Assembly: GCA_001803645.1 (NCBI GenBank)
Contig: MHDW01000180.1
Location: 1-13,997 of the forward strand
Source of the DNA: Nitrospirae bacterium GWC2_42_7
Lineage (GTDB): Bacteria > Nitrospirota > Thermodesulfovibrionia > Thermodesulfovibrionales > UBA6898
Length of the DNA stretch: 13,997 nucleotides
Direction: 5' to 3'
Shown here: positions 1 to 6,679 of the stretch, one piece after another
How positions within the stretch are numbered: position 1 is the stretch's first letter
Layout of the letters: every line of letters begins with the position of its first letter
Made by a program: the position numbers and the translations under genes
The notes under the pieces: model-generated
The model's database searches: none
What the model saw: the letters and a program-made list of their open reading frames with translations, nothing else
Told to the model about the DNA's origin: nothing

Positions 1-306
1 AGCATGTGGAAAAACTATCTCCAGAAAATTATCGATTATGAATACGACCATGTAAAGATAATTGAGGACCCAGCCATAAAAGAAGCCATTATCAAAAGCA
101 TTAAGGACTTAAACTATATAATATTCGATTATAAAGAGGATATTGATATCGAAAAAGCTGCTGAATCTTTTCTCGGGAATGAAACCGCCAATTTAGGCCG
201 TTACTGGGCAAACCAGATAAAGATCAGATACGACGAATATGACAAGACCACCAACTATGGCCTTAAGCCGGAGACAAGAGAAACATTTTTTAAACAAAAG
301 CCTTAG
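1..306 (+). CDS. Unrecognised protein, possibly the C-terminal part of a larger gene
   Basis: I do not recognise this product. The frame is open from the first base of the window (AGC, then ATG at 4) to a TAA at 304-306. The visible 100 residues may therefore be a whole small protein starting at the ATG or the tail of a longer one. No ribosome binding site can be judged because only three bases precede the ATG. The sequence is hydrophilic, rich in Lys, Glu, Asp, Ile and Tyr, with no signal peptide, membrane segment or Cys. It looks mostly helical and ends in a basic stretch (KPETRETFFKQKP). Nothing conserved suggests a catalytic site. About 180 bp separate it from the secreted-protein gene downstream, which has its own likely promoter, so the two are probably not tightly co-transcribed. 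Confidence is moderate that it is coding and low about what it does. Confidence 0.5.
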   Translation, partial: SMWKNYLQKIIDYEYDHVKIIEDPAIKEAIIKSIKDLNYIIFDYKEDIDIEKAAESFLGNETANLGRYWANQIKIRYDEYDKTTNYGLKPETRETFFKQKP

Positions 307-405
307 AAACCGGCATAAAGGGATGCTTAATTATGATTTGCAGAACAAATAAAACCAGAGCTGAGCCAAGTTATCCTGCTACTTCTAATAAAGCCAAAAT
401 AACAG

Positions 406-435
406 TTGAATATAGTTCCACAAAGGTTTTATAAT
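406..435 (+). promoter_or_regulatory. Candidate sigma-70-type promoter of the FG-GAP protein gene
   Basis: A perfect TATAAT lies at 430-435, with TTGAAT (4 of 6 matches to TTGACA) at 406-411 and an 18-bp spacer. This would place the transcript start near 442 and leave an untranslated leader of about 45 nt. It is the best promoter-like match in the 180-bp gap before the 487 start. It is a pattern match only, in AT-rich DNA where chance matches are common. Confidence 0.45.
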
Positions 436-475
436 CAATAGCTATTATGTTCACATCAAAATCTTATAAATCCTT

Positions 476-481
476 AGGGGG
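476..481 (+). promoter_or_regulatory. Ribosome binding site of the FG-GAP protein gene
   Basis: AGGGGG lies five bases before the ATG at 487. It supports that start, and the signal peptide follows directly from it. Confidence 0.7.
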
Positions 482-486
482 TTATT

Positions 487-2982
487 ATGAAAAAGCTTAA
501 AAATACAATATTTATTATCCTGCCGGTTATTCTACTAATGTTTATTTTTAATACAACAGTATTTGCGAAAAGTTCTTCCAATACTACTAATAATTTTGAA
601 GTACCAGCAACCATCCTAACAGGATTAATAAGTCCAAGCGCTATTGCCCTATCAGGGGATTCTGATGATGATGGCATCCCTGAAATACCTGATTTTGACA
701 ATGACGGCAAACTTGACCTTGCAGTCGTAAATTACGATGCCAATACAGTTTCGATCTTTCTTCGTAACATTGACGGCACTTTCAAGGATAAAGTTGACTA
801 TGACACTGGAGCCGGACCCTACAGCATCGTGGCCGGCAACTTTAACCCCGGTGTTATCCCCGGCACCGATTTTTTCCTTGACCTTGCAATAGCAAATGCA
901 AACGATAATACAATTTCTATTCTTCTTGGCAGCGGTAGCGGTACCTTCGGCACCCCAACTGTAATTACACCTGCAGACGCATTAACCCCTTACTCAATAA
1001 CAAGCTGTGACTTTAACAATGATGGCAATAAAGACCTTTTAGTTGCAAATCTCGATTCCAGTAATGTCTCTATCCTTATCGGTGATGGCTTGGGCGGATT
1101 TGCTGAATATGCTCCAGCAGTTCCAGGAGACCCAAAATCCCCTATCGCAATTGCTAAAAGAGCTGAACCTGCATCTATTGCAACAGCTGATTTTGACGGA
1201 GACGGCAAAGATGATCTGGTTGTAGCGAACTACGGATTAAACTCTGTCTCCCTGCTCAGCGACGTAAATCTTACTACTACTTATGAATATACATTAAGGA
1301 CAATTGATACCCTTGGTAATGCCTTTCCTGTAGGCATAAATCCGATCAGCATCACAACAGGTGATTTTAACGGCGACGGAGACAAGGATGTTGCCACAGC
1401 CAATATAAACGGTGGTAATATATCTGTTCTGCTTGGATACGGAAACGGCACTTTTACCCCTGCGGTCAATTATTATGCAGGGCTTTTCCCTTCATCTATC
1501 ACAGCAGGTGATTTTAACGGAGATACAAATATAGACCTTATTGTAACCAACATCGACAATATGATGATCTCAATTCTATATGGCAATGGCAATGGAAGGT
1601 TTCAGTATCCTGTCACTTTTCCTACAGGTGATTATCCCATCTCTTCCGCAGCAGGCGATTTTAATGGCGATGCCGGAATTGATCTTGCTGTCGCAAACTT
1701 TAACGATGGCACAATATCTGTCCTGCTCAATACCATCCCTGTTATTGAGGTAACTGCTCCGGACGGAGGAGAACATATACCCTCAGGAACCTCAGTAAGT
1801 ACATATAACATAACCTGGACAAATCTAGTCCCAGTAGACACTTACAACATCTACTACTCATGCGACAACGGACTTAAATTTAAGAATAAAATAGTAACAA
1901 AACTACCTGGTACAGAAAATGATTTTGATTGGACAGTGCCTATTCCAAAAAAAGGCCCGATGCGTGACTGCCTTATTAAAGTCATAGGGTATGGCACAGA
2001 CAAGAAAATAGTAGGCTGGGACACCTCTGACTCAACGTTCTCTATTGATACTGTAACGCTAACTGATCCAAATGGCGGAGAGACATTCACAGCAGGTAAC
2101 ACAGACTCAGACGCGATCAAATTTGATATTCATGCAATGAAAACTCCAATATCTTCTTTAAAACTGTTTTTATCCTCTGACAATGGCAAAAGCTGGGAAG
2201 AGCTATATACTATGGATGAGCCTTCTACCATAGCTTCTATTAATAGTACTAAGACAGGATCATTTGAATGGTTTGTGCCGGATAGACCTTCAGCAGAATC
2301 CAAGATGAAGATAGAGATCTTTTCAGGCAGTAAAAGCGTAGGATATGACATCAGCGATGCTGTGTTTACTATTAATCCTGCGTTGGCAGTTGATGATCCA
2401 GATGGCGGAGATATATATAATATAGGTGGTTCATTAACTGTCAACTGGACAACTGACACTTCAGCAGCAGTCAGCTATGTGAGAGTGTCATACTCAACTG
2501 ACAACGGGGCAAACTGGATCGAAAAAGGGACTGTTGCAGGTAATACAGGAACTTATAACTTTACTCCAATACCTGACTTTCCATCTGACAATTGGCTAAT
2601 AAAAGTTGAGTTGTTGGATACTACTGGTCTTATTGTTCTGGGTTCAGACGTCAATGATGATGTGTTTACAGTTAGACCTTTAGCAATAACTTATCCAAAT
2701 GGCGGAGAGCCACTAATAACTCAAGGCAACCCATTAATAATTACATGGACAACAGTAACCGCTATAACAGTCGGCAGTGTAAAACTATATTACACATCAG
2801 ATGATGGTGCTACATGGAATCTTATAGATACTATTACAGGCAGTGATCCCGGTACTTATAGCTGGGCGGCAATAGCGAACGATCCATCAGCCAATTGGAG
2901 GATAAGAGTAGAACTGTTTGATTCTTCAAATGTTTCCCTTGGTTCCGGCATTAGTGACGCAGTATTTACTGTTAATCCGTAA
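487..2982 (+). CDS. Secreted FG-GAP/VCBS beta-propeller protein with four C-terminal NGGE repeats
   Basis: A predicted exported protein of 831 residues. Residues 1-27 form a signal peptide: a basic start, a hydrophobic core, and probable cleavage after the Ala of TVFA. Residues about 65-415 carry seven FG-GAP/VCBS-type repeats with calcium-loop motifs of the form DFxxDGxxDLxVAN, near 69, 118, 175, 235, 293, 342 and 391. The second is interrupted (NFNPGV...LDLAIAN), and those at 342 and 391 have degenerate loops. Seven repeats fit a closed seven-bladed propeller. Residues about 418-830 contain four repeats of roughly 100 residues. Each opens with a P(D/N)GG(E/D) motif and closes with a variant of SDAVFTINP, resembling the Ser/Thr-rich (Kre9-like) beta-sandwich modules common in bacterial surface proteins. 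The chain stops right after the last repeat, with no visible sorting signal, LPXTG motif or membrane anchor. The likely role is an extracellular binding or adhesive scaffold; the ligand is unknown. No catalytic domain is seen. Confidence 0.9.
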   Translation: MKKLKNTIFIILPVILLMFIFNTTVFAKSSSNTTNNFEVPATILTGLISPSAIALSGDSDDDGIPEIPDFDNDGKLDLAVVNYDANTVSIFLRNIDGTFKDKVDYDTGAGPYSIVAGNFNPGVIPGTDFFLDLAIANANDNTISILLGSGSGTFGTPTVITPADALTPYSITSCDFNNDGNKDLLVANLDSSNVSILIGDGLGGFAEYAPAVPGDPKSPIAIAKRAEPASIATADFDGDGKDDLVVANYGLNSVSLLSDVNLTTTYEYTLRTIDTLGNAFPVGINPISITTGDFNGDGDKDVATANINGGNISVLLGYGNGTFTPAVNYYAGLFPSSITAGDFNGDTNIDLIVTNIDNMMISILYGNGNGRFQYPVTFPTGDYPISSAAGDFNGDAGIDLAVANFNDGTISVLLNTIPVIEVTAPDGGEHIPSGTSVSTYNITWTNLVPVDTYNIYYSCDNGLKFKNKIVTKLPGTENDFDWTVPIPKKGPMRDCLIKVIGYGTDKKIVGWDTSDSTFSIDTVTLTDPNGGETFTAGNTDSDAIKFDIHAMKTPISSLKLFLSSDNGKSWEELYTMDEPSTIASINSTKTGSFEWFVPDRPSAESKMKIEIFSGSKSVGYDISDAVFTINPALAVDDPDGGDIYNIGGSLTVNWTTDTSAAVSYVRVSYSTDNGANWIEKGTVAGNTGTYNFTPIPDFPSDNWLIKVELLDTTGLIVLGSDVNDDVFTVRPLAITYPNGGEPLITQGNPLIITWTTVTAITVGSVKLYYTSDDGATWNLIDTITGSDPGTYSWAAIANDPSANWRIRVELFDSSNVSLGSGISDAVFTVNP

Positions 2983-3008
2983 ATCTGAAGATATATAGTT
3001 GAAACCAC

Positions 3009-3034
3009 CCCATTCCGGAAGCTTCCGGAATGGG
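3009..3034. terminator. 26-bp perfect palindrome, possible terminator of the FG-GAP gene
   Basis: A perfect 26-bp palindrome, with 13-base arms meeting at an AAGCTT centre, begins 26 bp after the stop codon of the FG-GAP gene. In RNA it would form a strong GC-rich hairpin. The bases that follow (atatcatttctgg) are only weakly T-rich, so it is not a textbook intrinsic terminator. It may instead stabilise the 3' end of the mRNA or be a dispersed palindromic repeat. Nothing encodes a protein between 2983 and 3322. That 340-bp gap holds this palindrome, the repeat at 3151-3224, and AT-rich sequence upstream of gpmI. Confidence 0.45.
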
Positions 3035-3150
3035 ATATCATTTCTGGTTAGACCGGAAACTTTCTTAAGAAACCCGCTTAATACTTTACGTAATTTTTAG
3101 CTAAACGTAGTATGTATGCTGTCATTAATTCAAGCCAAAAAAATTCTTTT

Positions 3151-3224
3151 CTGGCATACCCGAGATTCTTGGTCGGGTATCCATGTCTTTAGTCATCTGG
3201 ATTCCCGCCTTCGCGTGAATGACG
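3151..3224. repeat. Dispersed palindromic repeat in the gpmI upstream gap
   Basis: Two hairpin-forming units lie side by side. The first pairs atacccga (3156-3163) with tcgggtat (3173-3180) around a 9-base loop. The second pairs attcccgc with gcgtgaat (3201-3220, one mismatch, 4-base loop), with outer arms gtcat (3192-3196) and atgac (3219-3223) that share bases with the inner stem and so would be alternative pairings. The 'ctggattcccgc...gaatgacg' wording matches, from memory, a repeat found many times in genomes of Nitrospirota and Deltaproteobacteria. Only one copy is in this window, so its repeat status rests on that recollection. It shows no coding potential. Confidence 0.55.
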
Positions 3225-3322
3225 ACTTCATATTGAAATAAAAGTTTTTAGATAAGTGCCATGAATAGCTTTGTATTTAAACAAATTTGCATCCAACACT
3301 CTAATTTTACTAACATATCAGA

Positions 3323-4993
3323 ATGAAAAAACCTTTAGTGCTTATCATAAGAGACGGCTGGGGCATTGGCCGTAAAGACGACCCCGGCAATGCTGCTGCT
3401 CAGGCAAACACCCCTAATTTAGACAGATATCTTTCTGTCTATCCTCATTCACGCCTCGGAGCCTCAGAAGAAGCAGTCGGCCTACTTCCCGGTTCACAAG
3501 GCTCATCTGAGGTCGGTCATCTCAACATTGGGGCCGGACGCATTGTCGAGCAGGAGATAGTCAGAATAAATAAAATGATAAAGAACGGTTCATTTTTTAA
3601 TGACCCGAAACTGCTGGATGCGATCGAAAACTGCAAGAAAATGAATTCAGACCTTCATCTGATAGGGCTTGTGCAGGATCAGGGCGTACATGCTGTTGAG
3701 GAACATTTATATGCCCTGCTTGAACTGGCAAAACAACATAAGTTAACAAAAGTTTATGTTCATTTTTTTGCTGACGGCAGGGACACTCTTCCAAAAAGCG
3801 CATTAACATATTTAGCCCGGCTCGAAGATAATATCAAGAAAACAGGCACAGGCAGGATCGCCTCTGTAATGGGACGATATTATGCTATGGACCGCGACCT
3901 CAACTGGAACAGGACAAAAAAAGCTTATGATGCTTTGACAGCAGGAAAAGGCCTGACCGCTTCTTCCCCAATAGAGGCAATAGAAGCTGCATATAACAGG
4001 GCCAGATCAGCTATTCAAATGGAAAAATCCGGTATAAAACATACAGAGCCGTATGAGACTGATGAGTTCATCAAGCCGACCTTAATAACAGATGCATTAA
4101 ACAAACCAATCGGTATTATTAAGCCAGGTGATTCCGTGATCTTCTTTAACTATCGTCAGGACAGGGCTATTCAATTATCAAGGGCCTTTGTTGAAAATAA
4201 CTTTATAGGGTTCGATCGCGGAAAGCCCATGAAGATTAATTTTCTTGGACTCACAAAATACTACGATTCCTTTGAAAATTATGTTGTGCCCCCAATGAAC
4301 ATGTCCAATATTTTGGGCGAAGTGCTCTCAAAGAACAATTTGTACCAATTAAGAATTTCCGAAACACAGAAGTTTCGTCATGTGACAAGCTTCTTGAACA
4401 GCAAGCGCGAAGAGCCTTTTTATGGAGAGGACAGGATACTTGTTGACAGCCCGAAAGTCCCTGAAGACACTATGCCGGAAATGAGCGCTTATGATATTAC
4501 CAGGGTTTTATTGAATACGATCAATTCAGGCAGTAAAGCTGCTGAAGAAATGGCAAAAGCAATGAAGAATGTAACAATGTATAGAAGCAAAAACAATCTC
4601 CACAGTGATGATTATTATGACGTAATTATCTGCAACTATGTTAATGGGGATATGGTCGGGCATACAGGTTCATTGAAGGCGGGTATAAAGGCAGCAGAGG
4701 TTGTTGACGAGTGTGTTGGAAAGATTGTTGACGCAGTACTCGAAAAAGACGGCATTATTATGATAACCGCAGACCATGGGAATTTAGAACAGATGATAGA
4801 TCCGCAGTCAAAAGGCGTGCAGACTGCTCATACTTTAAATGATGTTCATTTCATTTATATCGCAAAAAATACTAAAACTGTCAGTTTGAGAAAAAAGGGG
4901 ATCCTGTCTGACATAGCTCCGACAATGCTCGAAATATTGGGGATAGCAAAACCAGAAGAGATGACAGCAAACAGTCTTTTTGAGCATGACTGA
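3323..4993 (+). CDS. gpmI: 2,3-bisphosphoglycerate-independent phosphoglycerate mutase
   Basis: This cytosolic glycolytic and gluconeogenic enzyme interconverts 3- and 2-phosphoglycerate through a phosphoserine intermediate, using two Mn ions. The alkaline-phosphatase-fold motifs are intact. They are D11 in IIRDGWG, nucleophile S62 in GSSEVGHLNIGAGR, H123 in GVHA, DGRD at 151-154, GRYYAMDRD at 184-192 (R185, R191), R278 and R281 in NYRQDRAIQLSR, K350 in the ETQKFRHVT segment, D443 and H447 in NGDMVGHTG, D484-H485 in TADHGN, and H503 in TAHT. At 556 residues it is some 40 longer than the usual 510-515. The extra length lies mainly near 222-250 and 395-430. A SQG in place of the usual MGN before the nucleophile, and QDQGVHAVEEH in place of DGGVHSH, mark a divergent branch. 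The ATG start opens with the family's normal MKKPLVLIIRDGWG, but the Shine-Dalgarno is weak. It is flanked by repeat-bearing gaps and is probably transcribed alone. Confidence 0.96.
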   Translation: MKKPLVLIIRDGWGIGRKDDPGNAAAQANTPNLDRYLSVYPHSRLGASEEAVGLLPGSQGSSEVGHLNIGAGRIVEQEIVRINKMIKNGSFFNDPKLLDAIENCKKMNSDLHLIGLVQDQGVHAVEEHLYALLELAKQHKLTKVYVHFFADGRDTLPKSALTYLARLEDNIKKTGTGRIASVMGRYYAMDRDLNWNRTKKAYDALTAGKGLTASSPIEAIEAAYNRARSAIQMEKSGIKHTEPYETDEFIKPTLITDALNKPIGIIKPGDSVIFFNYRQDRAIQLSRAFVENNFIGFDRGKPMKINFLGLTKYYDSFENYVVPPMNMSNILGEVLSKNNLYQLRISETQKFRHVTSFLNSKREEPFYGEDRILVDSPKVPEDTMPEMSAYDITRVLLNTINSGSKAAEEMAKAMKNVTMYRSKNNLHSDDYYDVIICNYVNGDMVGHTGSLKAGIKAAEVVDECVGKIVDAVLEKDGIIMITADHGNLEQMIDPQSKGVQTAHTLNDVHFIYIAKNTKTVSLRKKGILSDIAPTMLEILGIAKPEEMTANSLFEHD

Positions 4994-5028
4994 GATCAAT
5001 AAAAACATCTAACAAAACTTTGACAAAC

Positions 5029-5174
5029 AACCCACCCCTGCACCCCTCCAGGGAGGGGACTTAATTCAAACCTTCATCACTAATTACCTACAGGCAAACT
5101 TACCAAAAAGGGTATGCATCTTTTCAGTCTTTATGTATTAAAGTCCCCTCTTGGGAGGGGTGCAGGGGTGGGTT
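5029..5174. repeat. 146-bp element bounded by 34-bp inverted repeats (MITE-like)
   Basis: Arms at 5029-5062 and 5141-5174 are inverted copies matching at 31 of 34 positions; the three differences are together in the middle. Each arm also folds on itself: cccctcc/ggagggg at 5043-5058 in the left arm and cccctc/gagggg at 5145-5160 in the right. The 78-bp core (5063-5140) is AT-rich and holds no reading frame. No clear target-site duplication is seen at the ends. The architecture suggests a non-autonomous mobile repeat or a repetitive hairpin. It could also act as a bidirectional terminator or mRNA-stability element after gpmI. The rest of the 4994-5233 gap shows nothing else distinct except the leader of the next gene. 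Confidence 0.7.
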
Positions 5175-5233
5175 ATAACACGTGCCGAATGGATTCATTA
5201 TGTTAGAATAAATTTAATGGAGATTAGGAACTG

Positions 5234-6679
5234 ATGTCATCTAAAACATATCCTCATTTAATAGACACCCATTGTCATCTTGACATGAAAGAGTTTGACA
5301 GCGACAGGGATGAAGTGATCCGCCGTTCAAAAGACTCCGGAATTGAAACAATGATCACTGTATCCTCTGATCCTGAGAGCATTTCAAAGTGCATTGAACT
5401 GTCTGAAAAATATGATTTCATTTACGCTTCAGTCGGCGTCCACCCGCATGACGCAATAAAATTTAATGAAAAAATATATGGTCAACTCAGAGAGCTGGCT
5501 TTTTCAGGTCAGGTTTTAGGATTGAATGCACAAGAGACCTCCTCTCTCCTCACCCCTCACTCCTCACTCAATAAAGTTGTAGCTATCGGTGAAACCGGGC
5601 TTGACTATCATTATGACCATTCTCCGCGCAAGATACAGCAGGAGGTTTTTATCAGGCATCTTCATCTTGCAAAGGAATCCGGCCTGCCTGCAATAATCCA
5701 CAGCAGGGAGTCAGCAACTGACACGTTAAGGATATTAAGGGAATCCGGCATTAACAAAGGAGTTATGCACTGTTTTTCAGGCGATCTATCTATGGCTGAG
5801 GAAGTTATGTCAATGGGTCTTTATATTTCTATTGCCGGCCCGGTGACTTTCAAAAAATCCTTAAAGCTTAAAGAGGTTGCTGCCTCGATCCCTGATGATT
5901 ATCTGCTTATTGAGACAGACGCCCCTTATCTCTCACCAGAGCCTTACAGGGGAAAGCGGAATGAACCGTCATTCATTCAAAGCACCGCAAAACATATAGC
6001 AGAATTGCGCGGTGTCAACTTTGAAGACATCGCAAGGATAACAACACTTAATGCAAAACGTCTCTTCAGCATAGGCGTTATTCCTGAAAAAGCCGAGATC
6101 GCCTATAAAATAAGAGACAGCCTGTACCTGAATATAACAAACCGTTGTACAAACAGGTGTTCTTTCTGCGTGAAATTCCGCAGTGACTATGTGAAAGGAC
6201 ACAGATTGAGTCTCGCGAATGAGCCTTCTGAAGATGAGATCAAAAAAGAGATTGGAGATCCCACATCATATAAGGAGATAGTTTTCTGCGGATATGGCGA
6301 ACCCTTGCAGAGGCTTGATACTGTTAAGAACATTTCAGGATGGATAAAGGAAAAAGGCGGAAGGGTCAGGATAAACACGAACGGCCATGCCAATCTTATC
6401 CACAAAAAAAATGTATTGCCTGAATTACAAGGCCTGGTTGACAGCATATCAATAAGCCTTGATGCTCATGATGAAGAAACTTACAACAAGATCTGCAAAC
6501 CGCTATTTAAAAACGCTTTCAACGAGGTGATCAGGTTCATTAAACAGGCAAAAGAAGTGATCCCTGATGTGCAGGTAACGATAGTTGAACTCGAAGGGGT
6601 TGATACAGAAAAATGCAGGAAACTGGCAGATTCTCTCGGAGTAAAGATAAGGGTCCGCAGGTTTAACGCTGTAGGTTAA
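5234..6679 (+). CDS. TatD-family metallohydrolase fused to a radical SAM domain
   Basis: A two-domain protein of 481 residues. Residues 8 to about 280 are a TatD-type metal-dependent deoxyribonuclease/hydrolase (TIM barrel). All metal ligands are visible: H13 and H15 (DTHCHLD), E120 (AIGETGLDYH), H156 (IIHSRES), H179 (MHCFSG) and D229 (ETDAPYLSPEP). Residues about 295-481 are a radical SAM domain with cluster motif C305xxxC309xxC312, followed by FCGYGEPL (351-358), RINTNGHANL (379-388) and a SISLDAHDEETY strand (405-416). This matches the known 'TatD-associated radical SAM' family, here as a single chain; the function of that family is not established. Residues about 100-113 (ETSSLLTPHSSLNK) look like an insertion encoded by a simple repeat. 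The ATG is preceded by GGAGATTAGGAACTG, a fair ribosome binding site. The end overlaps the convergent HD-GYP gene by 17 bp. The domain assignment is certain; the substrate is not. Confidence 0.93.
   Translation: MSSKTYPHLIDTHCHLDMKEFDSDRDEVIRRSKDSGIETMITVSSDPESISKCIELSEKYDFIYASVGVHPHDAIKFNEKIYGQLRELAFSGQVLGLNAQETSSLLTPHSSLNKVVAIGETGLDYHYDHSPRKIQQEVFIRHLHLAKESGLPAIIHSRESATDTLRILRESGINKGVMHCFSGDLSMAEEVMSMGLYISIAGPVTFKKSLKLKEVAASIPDDYLLIETDAPYLSPEPYRGKRNEPSFIQSTAKHIAELRGVNFEDIARITTLNAKRLFSIGVIPEKAEIAYKIRDSLYLNITNRCTNRCSFCVKFRSDYVKGHRLSLANEPSEDEIKKEIGDPTSYKEIVFCGYGEPLQRLDTVKNISGWIKEKGGRVRINTNGHANLIHKKNVLPELQGLVDSISISLDAHDEETYNKICKPLFKNAFNEVIRFIKQAKEVIPDVQVTIVELEGVDTEKCRKLADSLGVKIRVRRFNAVG
5539..5571 (+). 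repeat. Low-complexity ctcctcac-type repeat inside the tatD coding region
   Basis: This 33-base pyrimidine-rich, ctc/cac-repetitive tract stands out from the surrounding coding sequence. It encodes about SSLLTPHSSLN, between TatD beta-strand elements just before the conserved AIGETG motif. The loop between GVHPHDA and AIGETG is about 15 residues longer than I recall for E. coli-type TatD proteins. Near-identical 'ctcctcacccctcactcctcac' tracts are, from memory, dispersed repeats in many bacterial genomes, usually between genes. The frame is kept, and the catalytic motifs on both sides are intact. Confidence 0.55.

Noticed and set aside
5029..5174. CRISPR-like or IS element
   Set aside because: There are only two arms in inverted orientation, with no direct repeats, spacers or transposase frame.
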